Positions 10,674 through 21,836 of a DNA stretch of 64,000 nucleotides are shown in pieces (within the stretch, counting starts at the first letter, position 1; each line of letters starts with the position of its first letter). The notes beneath the pieces were generated by a model. That model saw nothing but the letters and a program-made list of their open reading frames with translations. It had not been told where the DNA came from and did no database searches. A program made the translations under genes and the position numbers. The DNA comes from Rhynchosporium graminicola. Its lineage: Eukaryota > Ascomycota > Leotiomycetes > Helotiales > Ploettnerulaceae. Where the stretch lies: positions 421,763 through 485,762 of the forward strand of contig FJUW01000043.1 in assembly GCA_900074885.1 (NCBI GenBank), given 5' to 3'.

Positions 10674-13600
10674 TCAAGCTCTCACCCGCTGACGCTTCCT
10701 ATACGAAACATCTGCTAAGTCTACCCTCATCCGCTTCCGATGATTCGATGCTCCGAAGGGTGCGCTTAACTCTTGGGCTGATACGAGCCCATTGATTGTA
10801 AATGGAGAGCCGCTGATACTGCAAGGATCCATGTTCCCTTCCCGCAATTGGATAGTAAATGCAGATCGTCTGTCGACAAGCTCTATACAGACTCTTTTAC
10901 TGAAGTTTCCTTTCAGATCCAACCACGAACTGTCGATCAAGCCTTCAATTGGACGATCCTCGACAAAGAATTTGATCGACTTTTTGGACAGCTGCTCCAT
11001 CAGAACATCGAACGCGTGGTGATTAGCACGCCGACGACATAGTATTCGCCCTGTGCAAAGATATTTTCCATTCTCCCTCGATGGATCATGGTCCAGCTCA
11101 AAAACAAACAACTCAGCCACAATACAACGTGCAAGTCGTTTCAGCTCCGTGGATCCATGAACAGCCGCTCGAGCGGCCGTTTTCAGTTCCTGCATCTTCG
11201 TCGTGTCGTCTAAGGCAGGTTCCGGGCCATCAAACTCCATGTCGAACCGGAAATATTGCTCTTTACGGCCCTCACGTCGACGGCTACGGAATTTATGACC
11301 ACGAATACTACCGAACGACAACTTGAATGCGCGCAGCAATCTCGCAATGAAGCCATCCTGGAAAATACCGCGAGACGGCGACATGCGTGGGATATCACTG
11401 GGGCGAGACGATCCTGTTCCCAGTGACACCACAAGGCTTGGTTCGTCAATGGACGGATATATAACTGCCGCCTCCTCCAAGGCAAGATTTCCTGGATCAT
11501 TCTCCCGCAAGCCGCCGTCTTGAAAAGTCCCCAGTCCGGTTATATGCTTTGGTTTAAAATAACTGGTGTGTCAGCTTCGAGAACACCTTCTTGAGGGGAA
11601 TATTTACAAAGGTGCCGCAGATCCACACCTGGCACTGTCTTCTGGTCAGTCTAGTCCAAATATTATCGATAGAAACTTACATCTCCCACAAAGGGACACG
11701 GGACGAGCCATCGCTCGGACCGAAGACATGGTAGCCTATAATTATCAGTCGACACATAAAACCCACGCGTTGACCATACCGCAATTACGACTCCTTGTCC
11801 CAACTCCGTTATAGTTCGTAAAGACACATATTGACGTGTCACGAATAGTTGTGACCGGTAAGCCGACGCATGTTCCGATTCTGGTAGCATTCGAATAATC
11901 CAACATGCTCCGGTTGCTACCAAATGCTTCTCGTAAGGCAGCTTCCAGGTTGTCTGCCGAGTAGCGGCTGTCTGCGAGGTATGAAATCATGAAGTCAATC
12001 ACTTGTAAGAATTGCGAGATCAGTGGGATTTCGGTGTTCCATATAGAACGAGGTTGAAATGCTAACTCTGCGTAGTGCTCGAGATTTTCCGTGGCTTGCT
12101 CGATTGTCCAGCCGCATATTGATAGCCCTATCGCAATGATTCCACCTGATGCTGGTTAGCTGTGAATCCCTGGGCGAAGAAAATTACTTGCCGATACTTG
12201 TGCCGAAAACAACATCGAAATTCTCCTGCACTGGGTAAGGTAGGCCAATCTCTTCCTGAAGACACTGCAGGTACTGTAGAGTAGCAAGACCTCGTACTCC
12301 ACCCCCATCGAACGTCAAGAGCCGAAGGCCAGCCGTAGGGGGACGATCCTTAATGACCATGCCCGATGTGCTAATATTACAGAAGACGCAGCTCTCCAAT
12401 TTGTACAGCCATGGGTCGTGTTCATTCGGTGTCCCAAAATCTCGAATGCAGTTAAGACAGATGCAGTGCCCGCATGGCAGGCGGTATCGGGGTGTTCTTC
12501 GCAAGCAAATAAGGCAGGTGTCATCCAGTTGGAATGCTTTCCAGTCGTGGTGCAGCTCGAGGAAAAACTTGTGGTGGAGATCTGCTGCTATATTGGTTGG
12601 TCGCGAGCTGAGCGTCACAAAAAGCTCCGAGAAAGTGTCCTCGATCATCCTCGCTGATCCGGAGGGTAAAACCAAAATGGCTGGGTCTTGCAAGTGTACG
12701 CCATCCCTGCATGCTTGGAGGCAAGAGTCTTTGTATAGCAATCGGAAAACGTCTCGAGGGCGGAAGGCTGCATTCTCGTTAGATCTACTCACCCTTCTGG
12801 TACTGAACTCACGATGCGTGTCGGGATGGTAACCATCCAGCAACAGGCTAGAAGCAATGAGAGGGATAGCGAAGTTCTTGAGTTCCCCAATGGTGTTAAT
12901 TTTAGTTAACAAGTTGGTCAGATGCTCTTTGAGATCCAGGGCTGGCGGGTTGACTATACGCGATGCCCGAATGAAATCAAAGGGCTTGTTAAGAGCCTCT
13001 GTGAAGCAAGAGCAAGCTTCCCTTAAGAAAGTGTCGAAATGCTGTGCTGAGAAAAGCATACTCACCTCAAGTCTTTGCAGTCGTACCTGGTCAGAGGCAT
13101 GCATCAACGATTCTTTCAGCTTTCTATGGCGGGCAGTCGATGAGATGTGCCCATCTGGGAGCAGGGCGACCACGCGAATGGCTGCGAAACATGTTGAAGG
13201 GTCTGTCATCGTCTCATGAGCGAGTAATCGAAGGAAGTGCTCTAATAGTTGGGATTCTTGTAAGTCTGCCGTTGACATTTCTGTTACAATGATAATCTGC
13301 GGTGGCACGACCACAGGCAAGGTCGGAGGGTGGCCAACGTCTAGCCAGGCGGCAAGCCTGCGAGCAAGAGGCTGTAGTCCCCCAAGGTCGAGGGCAAAGA
13401 AGCAGAAGACATCGGTGAAAGGAAGCAGGAGCCGAAGATAGATATTATCTGCAACCGCCTGTAAGGTCTCCTTCGGTTGACTCTCTTTTGGTTTTGTAAG
13501 AAGTATGTTGGTAATCTCGTGGCATTTCCCGGACGTGGAAGGCCTGATGTTTTGTTGGATTGGGAAGTCCCCATCGGCGAACAAAATCGGCCTGCCACTG

Positions 13601-13863
13601 AAAGGAGCGGATGGATCAAGGTGAAGGTGAATCTCACCGTAGCCTCGTTTGCCAGCTGATCGTTTTCCGGTACTGGCCGAGGCCAACTCTCTTAGCGCAC
13701 GCGCTTTGGACCGATTTCCGATAAGAACAAATAGACAAGGTCGTTGAGATTCAGGATAAAGAAAACTGTGAAGGAGTGTGGCAGCCCGATCGGACTAAGT
13801 GAAGGTGACTTCACCGTGGTGTGAGTGCAGGCTAAGCCAGTGACTGTGATTGCACGATTTCAT
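10674..13863 (-). CDS. RING-finger/patatin-like phospholipase, in-frame TAG at codon 23
   Basis: Exons 13863-12192, 12145-11780, 11735-11681, 11634-11608 and 11562-10674 join in frame to 1,003 codons. After an N-terminal region of about 430 residues come a RING-type zinc finger at about 450-495 (CLIC, LPCGHCICLNC, CVFC) and a patatin domain. The patatin domain has oxyanion loop DGGGVRG (about 520), nucleophile elbow GTSIGG (Ser about 556), a SAAPFYFKP segment and the DGG motif (Asp about 722), so the Ser-Asp dyad is complete. The family hydrolyses acyl lipids, and patatin-like proteins are frequent Starship accessory genes. Two oddities stand out. The first intron (12191-12146) is GC-AG and splits the elbow. 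The best start (ATG 13863, MKSCNHSHWLSLHSHHGE) is followed by a TAG at 13797-13795 in an otherwise open frame, one C-to-T step from CAG. The gene is therefore recently inactivated, or it starts elsewhere. Confidence 0.8.
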
Positions 13864-14267
13864 AGTGAGCAGGCCAGCTGCTGTTCAAAGAAAGGATAGA
13901 AATGACATGTTCACTTCATTGTGCAGGCAGCTAGTTGGTCTTATACCAATTGGATATACACCTGATACATGAGTAGGCAGGTCATATTGGAGCGTTTATA
14001 CAATTTAGGCATAATCCTAATTTTTTTTTTATCATTTTCGTGATGTTGAGGCACACGCCTATTCAATAAGTGCCGATAACTAGAACATATGCATATAACC
14101 TTACCCGATCATTCTCCGCGCGATATCGAAGAGTCTTATAATATGGACTGCCGCTCTCTCTACAGGAACAACAATCATCAAGGCCTAAACACGTGAGATA
14201 TCCAAATCCGCTCGTGACCGCTACGACATGCTAAAAGCTCTAGCGCTCCTGGATCTACATACATACA
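13864..14267. promoter_or_regulatory. Intergenic spacer between divergent genes
   Basis: This region separates the patatin gene (minus) from the small CxxC gene (plus) and presumably contains both promoters. A T10 run occurs at about 14,021-14,030. No clear TATA box or other site was recognised. Confidence 0.4.
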
Positions 14268-14657
14268 ATGGAGCATATCTGTGCCGCATGTCGAAGACCG
14301 CGCTCGCGATCGTATCAGGTGCGACATCCTCTTGTCCCTGGTAAATTACCCCGACCAGGCGTCTGTTCCCGCTGCGTCAGGAGATTCCTCGAGGAACCGA
14401 GACGGAATTTTCACTCTCCATCGACCTTGAATAGCGAACTCGGCCAACTGCGTCAAGAAGTTCACCATTACGTTCATCACAATTATCACTGTCATTGTGG
14501 TAGCGAAGAAAGCATTGCTCCTCGTGAGGAGGTTCCAACCCCGTGCGTAGAACTAGCTTCAGAGTCTAGTCACCGCCCATCATTTGTGGGGATTAAGGAA
14601 CGGTCACCACCTCCCGTTTACGCGTGGACAAAACCGGTAGCGTCACGCATTTTCTGA
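14268..14657 (+). CDS. Small CxxC zinc-ribbon-like protein
   Basis: A single exon of 129 residues starts at an ATG. The first 40 residues hold two CxxC pairs (ICAACRRPRSRSYQVRHPL and GVCSRC) about 22 residues apart, spaced like a zinc ribbon, with basic residues between them. A His/Cys-rich stretch follows (HHYVHHNYHCHCG, residues about 67-79), then a Pro/Ser-rich tail. The pattern CxxCxRxRSxxYxxRHPL...PxPGxCSRC resembles a short conserved segment in fungal uncharacterised proteins. DNA or RNA binding is possible but not shown. No neighbour forms an obvious unit with it. Confidence 0.55.
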   Translation: MEHICAACRRPRSRSYQVRHPLVPGKLPRPGVCSRCVRRFLEEPRRNFHSPSTLNSELGQLRQEVHHYVHHNYHCHCGSEESIAPREEVPTPCVELASESSHRPSFVGIKERSPPPVYAWTKPVASRIF

Positions 14658-14929
14658 CAGGATGACACTTGTGATATTTACAACTATCTCATGAAAGCTG
14701 AAGCATCAACCCAATTTGCCTACTTCTGTAACCGTGAATAAGTGACTCCTTAAAAGTTTGCAGGCAGAACTCTGTTTGATTGATGGGTGAGTCGGATTTA
14801 GCATCGGAACAGTTCGCTCCTCAACAGCTGCTCCTCGATCAATAAATTCTGAAAAGGGCCCGCAACAGATCGTGCTGTTAGCCGCGTGATCTGTCATGAG
14901 GTACCTACTTCATTTGTGGATGGCTGAAA
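14658..14929. other. Spacer before the satellite array
   Basis: A short stretch without supported reading frames separates the CxxC gene from the first recognisable satellite unit at about 14,940. Confidence 0.4.
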
Positions 14930-16228
14930 TTTACAGCCTCCATGTTAGTGAACGCATATAGCCAATTATGCGTATACCTAGAGAACAGCCCGCAGGATTT
15001 TTCCGCCGTCACGTACTTATACCTGCGTATGCTTCAACTTGGTTTTGCACAGAAGGTTGCACTTGAAGTCCCTTCCGAGGACTCGTTTCGAGGCAAATGC
15101 TTAAATCTGCGTATCCATAAATCGAGTCTGCATAACAGCATCCCCACCGTTGTTGCTTGTCTTGGAAACATATGCTTAGATATTCGTGTAATCAAAGCCA
15201 AGTCTAGAGAAGGATTTCCTCGAAGTCTTCCCATGGCACACTTATCATTGGGGCTTACACCCGAATCTGCATCTACTTAAAAGTGAGTCTCCCTTAGACT
15301 CTTCAGAGAAGGATCAGTGGGTCGCTTATTCTTGGTGCATAATCTATTTCCTGTATATGCTTGATACTGAGTTTGCGGAAGGGCTCTCTTTATAGTCGCT
15401 TGCCTTGGGGCATATGCTTAAATCTGCATATGCCCAAACCAAGCAAGGTTCAGCCCCTATATCCTTCCCGGCACTTGTCTCGCTAGCCTTGGGTCATTTG
15501 CTTAGTTTGCGTATGTGTACCATTTAAACCGCAGTGCCTTGCCATTCACGCGATGCTTATCTTGGGGGCATATACTCGAAACTTGTGTGTGCCCGGAAAT
15601 GATTCTGCAGAAAGGGCGACCTCTACCGTCGCTTGTATTAGTGGCATATGCTTAAATCTGCACATTCTCGAGTTAATTCTGCAAAAAGGCGTCCCCTACC
15701 GCCATCGCCTGTCTCGAGGGCATATGCTTAAATCTGCATATACCCAATCCAAGAAGGTTGTACCTATACCCCCTTCTCAGCACCTGGCTCGCTTGTCTTG
15801 TCTCAATTGTCTCTGGAGCATATGATTAAATCTGCATACCCTTAAATGAAATCTGCAAAATCGCAGCTCCTAGTGATGTAGCTTGCAGCAGCAGCATATG
15901 CTGAAATATTCATATGCTTAAACCTAAGTCATATAAAGGATTTCCTTAGAGTCTTTCTAAGGCACTCATGCTACTGTAGTATCTATATAGATATACGTAT
16001 TCTTAAGTTTGAGTCTGCCTACAAATAAATCTATATTAAAGTATTAGCCGGTGGCTTATTCTTGGGTGCATATGCTGAAATTTGCATATGCTCTACAATC
16101 TAGTCCGCACAAAAGGCGGACAGCTCCAGCCCAACCCCACCCTAGAGTTTATTTGTCTCGAGGCATGTACTAAGATTTGAATATGCTCTAAACTGAGTTT
16201 GTATTAAGGACCCTAATAAAATTCGGGT

Positions 16229-16290
16229 GGTTAGTAAGAGAGTCAGTTTGGCGGATGCGGCTAACCCTCGCCGTGCCTCGCCTACTAACC
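16229..16290. repeat. Inverted repeat GGTTAGTA...TACTAACC
   Basis: GGTTAGTA at 16,229-16,236 is matched by its complement TACTAACC at 16,283-16,290, within a GC-rich patch that interrupts the satellite and also contains GGCTAACC twice. The 11-mer GCCTACTAACC found here recurs at 53,641. Confidence 0.55.
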
Positions 16291-16857
16291 AGAGCCGATA
16301 GTAGGGCTAACCTGGCTAGGTCGCATGCATGATGAATAATAGTGTCTACACTACGATCATTTGAGAAAGATTTTCTCGAAGGGGTCCGCCGGCGTCGTTG
16401 TCATGAGGGGATATGCTTTCATGCGCGTAGATCTAGATTGAATTTGTATAAAATGCTGTCTCCTATCCGCATCCTAGTGCTTTTCTTAGGGCATATACTT
16501 AAAACTACGTATGCTCTCCCTCCTCTAAGTACTTAGTTCGGGGACATATTCTTAAATCCACGCATACCTAGAACCCAGCCCCAAAAAGGATTTTCTTTAG
16601 AAGAATCACTTCCACCTCACTTAAGGTAAGGTATATAGCTGAATCTGCGTCTACCTATAATTGAGTCTACACAAAAGAACGCTGTAAACTTAAGCCCGAA
16701 TCCCGGGGCTTGGAAGCTGGTATATGCTTATATCTGCGCATGCCCAGAAGCAAGAACGCTATAAAATAAACCCCTCTTTTAGACGCTTATAAGACGGCAT
16801 ATGCTTAAATCTGCGTACTTTCAAATAAATTCTATTAAATAGCACCCCCTACAGCTA

Positions 16858-17422
16858 TCGCTTGTCTCGAGGGCATATTTATAAATTTGCAAATTCCTAA
16901 AATCAAAAGGGTCATACCCCTATCACCTGCCTCGCTTGTCTTGCGGCATATGCTTAGATCCGCGTACGCCCACAATCAAGAACGTCGCACCCTAATCCTT
17001 CCTCCGGATGCTTGCTTCCCCGGGAGTATAGTATATGCCCAAAATCAAGAAGGTCGTACTCGCTACACTCTTTCCTGGCGCTTGTCTCGATGGTATATGC
17101 TTAAATCTGCATATGCCCTTAAATCAAAAGGGCTGCACNTCGCTTGTCTCGAGGGCATATTTATAAATTTGCAAATTCCTAAAATCAAAAGGGTCATACC
17201 CCTATCACCTGCCTGGGGGGGGGGGGGGCATATGCTTACATCTGCGAACGTCCAAACTCAAAAAGGTCATACCCCCATCCCCCATCCCTTGTCTCGCTTG
17301 TCTTGGAGTATAGTATATGCCCAAAATCAAGAAGGTCGTACTCGCTACACTCTTTCCTGGCGCTTGTCTCGATGGTATATGCTTAAATCTGCATATGCCC
17401 TTAAATCAAAAGGGCTGCACCC
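16858..17422. repeat. 282-bp direct duplication inside the satellite, with an N and a G14 run
   Basis: Sequence starting at 16,858 (TCGCTTGTCTCGAGGGCATA) recurs at 17,140, and sequence starting at 17,025 (AGTATAGTATATGCCC) recurs at 17,307. Both are offset by exactly 282 bp. An ambiguous base sits at 17,139, at the duplication junction, and a run of 14 G occupies 17,215-17,228. Either a recent tandem duplication or a misassembly would produce this. Confidence 0.8.
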
Positions 17423-18867
17423 AGCCCCTTTCCCAGCTCTTGTCTCAGGAGCATTTGCTTAAATCTACGTGAGATGAAATCTAGTCTGGCACTGAACAGC
17501 ATCCCTTACCGCCTGTCGCCGGGCTCGGGGGCATATCCTTGAAAATTCGTATGCTCAGAATCACGAGGCGAGAAATATTTCCCCCAGAGTCTCTCCATGG
17601 TGCAATTTTCACTAGGACATGTACCCAAATCTGCCTATGCCTAGAACTGAGTCTGCCTAGAACAAAAAATTACACAGAAGTACCAGCCGATCGTTTATCC
17701 TGGGTGCATATGCTTAAATCACGAAGGCCGTACTGCACTCTTTTCATGGCACTGGTCTCCGCGGCATATGTTTGATTTGCGTATGTCTAAAATTGAGTCT
17801 GCAGAAAAAGCGCCGCTACCCCCATCCCCTTTGTCGCATGTCTTGATGGAACATGCATACATCTGCATACAATTTTTAAGCAGAGTGTTGACTATTGCGA
17901 TAAATGACTTCGGTAGATCCTCTTAGGAGATCCTTCTCGAGAGTCAGTCTTGTGCATTGTAGAGTGAAGATTATGCCCCCGACATAAGCCACGGTTGCTG
18001 GGAACGCTGATGTGCAGACTCAATCTAAAGAATACGCGGGACTAAGCATACACTCCCGGGACAGGTGATAGGGAGGATTCTTCTGTGCAGACTTAAGTCT
18101 ATGCAACTATAGAATTAAGTATATGCTCTTATGACAAATGATGACGGGAAGCTTTTGACGATATCCTTCCTCAGATTTGGTTTTATCTATACGAACAGTT
18201 AAGCATATTCACGCGATACAGGCCACGGCAGGGCATCCTTTAATACAAACTCAATTTAGGCATACAGACATACGCTTCCATAACAACGACGTCGAAGGAT
18301 CCATAATTAAAGGATTGAGCATACGCAGAATTGAGCATACGCCCTTCTGACAACGATACCGGCAGATTCCTCATCCACATGACTGAGCATATGCCTTCCA
18401 AAAGATAATGTGAAAGAAATTCTGCACTAAAAATAGAAATCGAGTGTACGCAAACATACGTCTAATACCAACTGATCAGCGATCTAAATGGCTCTATAGA
18501 ACAGATTTATCCTAGGGCCAGTGAGTACACTATTCTAGAAGGCTCGCAGGGATGAACCTGAACCGACTGTAGCATAGATGTAGTCAAGAGACCCTAGATC
18601 ACATCGAGAGAAGTGTCTGTCCATTGCTCAGGAAAAGGAAGCGGGGTTGCAAGCAAGGGTCCATTAGAAGGTACACATGGTGCGAAATTGGTGCAAGTAC
18701 CATAAGGAGAGAAGGTTGTCCTGGATTCCATAACATAGTCTTTCTAATTTATGCTGCTTCTCAGACGGAGGCAAGCACCTGTGGCCAATGATTTTGACAA
18801 GAAACGTGAAAAGAGAGACTGCTAACTCTCCAGGTGCTTATTTTCTTTGATTAACTAAGTCTAAGGA

Positions 18868-20646
18868 TCATCTTCGCGTGGCAAGGACAACTGTTACAAC
18901 TGTTGTCGTGGCAACAGGAACATCTGTGGTAATGGTTGTGTAAATGATAGATCTACCCAGCGTTTGTGTGACTAGAGATTTCCATGGCAAGGAACCTTCA
19001 GAACTACAAGAGCTTGATTCCCGGATTCCTGAACGTGACGTTGAAGACGTTGAGGATGTTGAGGGTGAAGAGCCTGAGGAGGTTGAATGTGTTGAGGGTG
19101 TTGAGGATGAGCGTGTCAAAGGTAATGTAGATAACAAAGGTAGCCATGAAAGTGGTAGCGAGGCAAGTGCAGTGCCTGTGCCCAAATCGTAGGGTACTTG
19201 TGTTGTGCAAACTATGTCGGAGGGCGTTTGTAGTTTGGTAGACAAAGGATGTTCTAGCCAGATAGAGGCATTCACCAATGGCGATTGCGAGACAGATGGG
19301 TTGCGAACGTTGTCGTATAAAGAGTCCGGGAAGTCCAAATTATTCGTTGCGTGTCGAATGCAGTCTGCTAGCTCCAGAACTACGTTTTCAATCAGACCAT
19401 TCACTCCCTTCTTGTCTGCACTGCTTTCCCACCACATAGCACCTCCTAGATTTATGCTCTTGATCCATCGGGCCTTTTGACGACCAGCCTCCACGGTATC
19501 ATAGCTGATCAATTCCTGCTTGGTGGGATCCCAACTATAGCTTGCTCCCAGCTTCTCATCATATATTTCAGAAGAGCCATCCATTGGTAGAGACTTGTAG
19601 TCATAGACGCCCTTTTCCCAAGTACCATTCCCTACGGCCCCGAAAGATTGCCCAAGTCCTGTAGTCTTTGTAAACGATCGGCCGTAAATGGGCATTCCTA
19701 GGACAATTTTATTGGACGCCAGACCGTGAGAAGTGTAGTAGTCGACACTGGACCTAGTATCAAAAGGAGTCGAGGCGTCTCCGGCAGAGAATAGGTTTGC
19801 TTGGTGCCCCGTAATCTTGGAAACTAACCAGGCTCCCGCGTAATCGTATGCCATCAAGTTCCAAAAGTCGAGATATTTGTCCATGGCTGCTAGGTCTAAT
19901 ATTCGATATTTTGAAGCGCCTGCGGGCGCTGCGAATGTAAGTTCAAAGTGATACTTTGTGCGTAAAGAGTTGCCATATTTGTCGAGTTGTTTTCGGGTCT
20001 CTTTTAGGAGTAACACGAGGTTGGCGGCCTCAGCTTCATCAACAGGATACTCCCAATTGATATCCAAGCCGTCAAGTCCAAGGTTCTTGATGAGATCCAC
20101 CGCAGAGGAAGCGAATGTACTCCGACCCTGTTCGGACGAAGCAGGGCCCGCAAAGTTTTGAGAGTATGTTGCGCCACCGATAGAAAGAAGGACTTTCAAA
20201 CTCCCACTTTTTTTGATAGAATACAATTGTCCCAGACATCCGCGGAGCTGAGTCCCTGTCTGAACTACCGTCTGGCCGCCACATGCATTGGAAGTATCAG
20301 CCTCTGGATCGGAGAGAAAACTGGAGTGATATTAGCGAACACAGCTGCTGATCTGACGAGAATCTAACACTTGTCCTGTGATCGGGTTGATATTTGCAAA
20401 GGCATAAAGCACATGAGTAAGCTGGTCAACGGGTAAATCTTTGGGGAAGAATCTTTTCTGGTAAATGTCCCTTGATGTTTAGCTTCTGTTCATATTTAAG
20501 TAACAAACTTACCAGTTGGCGTAATAAGCTGCTGTGCGATACTTGGAACAGCTTGAATTCTCTTGCCGCTTCGCTTCTCGTATCCCATTGCACCATGGTA
20601 CGAAACAAAGCACGGCAACCGCAGGGAGTTTCAAAGTGTTCCACAT
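18868..20646 (-). CDS. Secreted GH18 chitinase with altered catalytic motif
   Basis: Three exons, 20646-20513, 20470-20369 and 20320-18868, join in frame across 42- and 48-nt introns to give 562 residues. The ATG at 20646 opens a signal peptide ([20 protein letters not shown]). The GH18 barrel follows: YYANW near residue 42, LKVLLSIGG (substrate-binding strand, about 120), the catalytic strand [10 protein letters not shown] (162-171), MAYDY, and a C-terminal WWESSADK. A Ser/Thr-rich tail of about 110 residues looks like a glycosylated linker. GH18 enzymes cleave chitin through the Glu of DxxDxDxE. Here that Glu (169) is present but the Asp two residues before it is Asn (167). Activity may be reduced, or the enzyme may act as a chitin-binding protein. 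No chitin-binding module was seen. Confidence 0.88.
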
Positions 20647-21353
20647 TGTGAATTGATGATAAGCAAGCTTCATTTCAGCGGCAATAAATCCTGCGGGAGG
20701 TCATAAATATACACACTGTAAACTTATCTTACATTGACAGTGGCATACGCTTCATTTGGTAGGCTTGAATGAGAACACCCTTGTATCCCAGACTTCTCCT
20801 TATCTATCAAGCAAGCAGCATCTCGATATGTTGACTACATTAACGGTATAAACTTGTTCTAGGCAAGTAGTCAAGTGGTCGCCACGTCAACAGTTACCTT
20901 CGCCAGTATAGGCCTCCGCCAACTCAATAGCTGCCGAGTATCGAAAGTTGGACTCGTCAACAAAGCAGTCGGTCGATTTGCGTCTTGAGACAGTCGAGAA
21001 AGCCTGATACGTCTAAATATACTCCATGATATTGTATCTCCTAAAGCGTTCCGTTTACATTTTCTTTTGATAAGATAAGCCTTCGACAATGTATTCAACT
21101 TCTCCTAAAAATGGGAGTTTCTCAGACTCGCAGTCCAAAAACTTCTGAACTCTTCTGAGGATGAGTTTAAGTGTCAGTGCCATTATGTCATGACAAACAG
21201 AGTATGCTGAAGGTTCTTATATTGGTATTTAGACTAGCCAAGTAAGGAACGTGGAGGATGGGGCTTTGAAGAGCTGCGCGAGCTGTTAATCACACCCTCA
21301 CCACTGGGAAACATGCGGCTTTTGACACATGACAAAGCATCTCCTTCTTCCTA
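20647..21353. promoter_or_regulatory. Upstream region of the chitinase gene
   Basis: No supported gene was found. This stretch presumably contains the chitinase promoter and leader; no specific binding site was recognised. Confidence 0.4.
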
Positions 21354-21836
21354 TTACCCGACAGGTGTACAAACATCTGCAAACGGCATAAGTTTTTGGA
21401 CTCCATCGTAGCTCACAACCGAAACTTGATGACAATCAATACATGGTCTGCTGTCTAGCCTAGTGTAAAGTATGCCGCGCCCACATGCTGACTGTCTCGA
21501 TTGTAGAAGTTGTTTTGAGGTAGGATATTGCGTGAGACATAGCATTCACATTTGTGATTCCGAACCCGTATCTAATGCAGTTAACATCTGGAACCTCCCA
21601 TAGCGAAGGTGTGATATTTGATCTATAGATCCAATGTGTGCAACGACTGCTTCTGCCGGATTGTAATTGGGAGCTGGAAATTCAGAGATGTGCGCATGGC
21701 CACAGGAGGTGTTGCAAAAGCGCTCTATGGCAGAAGAGGGGCTTCCGAAAAAAGTAGCTGCCTGGAGGCCACGACTCAGCACAGATACTGTAAGACTTGC
21801 TTTGGAACGGGCCAAAAGAACTATGTCACAGGTCAT
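21354..21836 (-). pseudogene. Unrecognised reading frame interrupted by a TGA
   Basis: An ATG at 21836 opens 96 codons (SCGHAHISEFPAPNYNPAEA in the middle) ending in TGA at 21546. The same frame then continues open for 63 codons (YTRLDSRPCIDCHQVSVVSY) to 21354. Two adjoining open stretches in one frame suggest either an interrupted gene or one that needs an intron. The product has no recognised domain. The Cys/His content is moderate, but no zinc-finger spacing is evident. Confidence 0.3.

Larger units (their letters stand above)
14930..18460. repeat. Degenerate satellite array with a near-palindromic core motif
   Basis: About 35-40 copies of a motif close to GCATATGCTTAAATCTGC, usually followed by GTATGCCC or CATATGCCC, recur every 70-100 bp. 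Good copies lie near 15,411, 15,644, 15,720, 16,798, 17,092, 17,374 and 17,705. Between cores the spacers share phrases such as CTTGTCTCGAGG and AATCAAGAAGGTCGTAC, so the unit is about 75-100 bp. From about 17,880 to 18,460 the copies run mostly in the reverse sense (GAGCATACGC, GAGCATATGCC). Reading frames inside the array are accidental. The function is unknown. Confidence 0.8.

Noticed and set aside
16240..16325. Interstitial telomere repeat suggested by CTAACCC words
   Set aside because: Only isolated words occur, with no tandem TTAGGG array.
16887..17462. 191-codon open frame across the ambiguous base
   Set aside because: It lies wholly within satellite units, repeats with the 282-bp duplication and includes the N. 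It is a by-product of repeat structure.
14930..18460. CRISPR-like array suggested by regular spacing
   Set aside because: Cores are diverged, spacers are mutually similar rather than unique, and the genome is clearly fungal.
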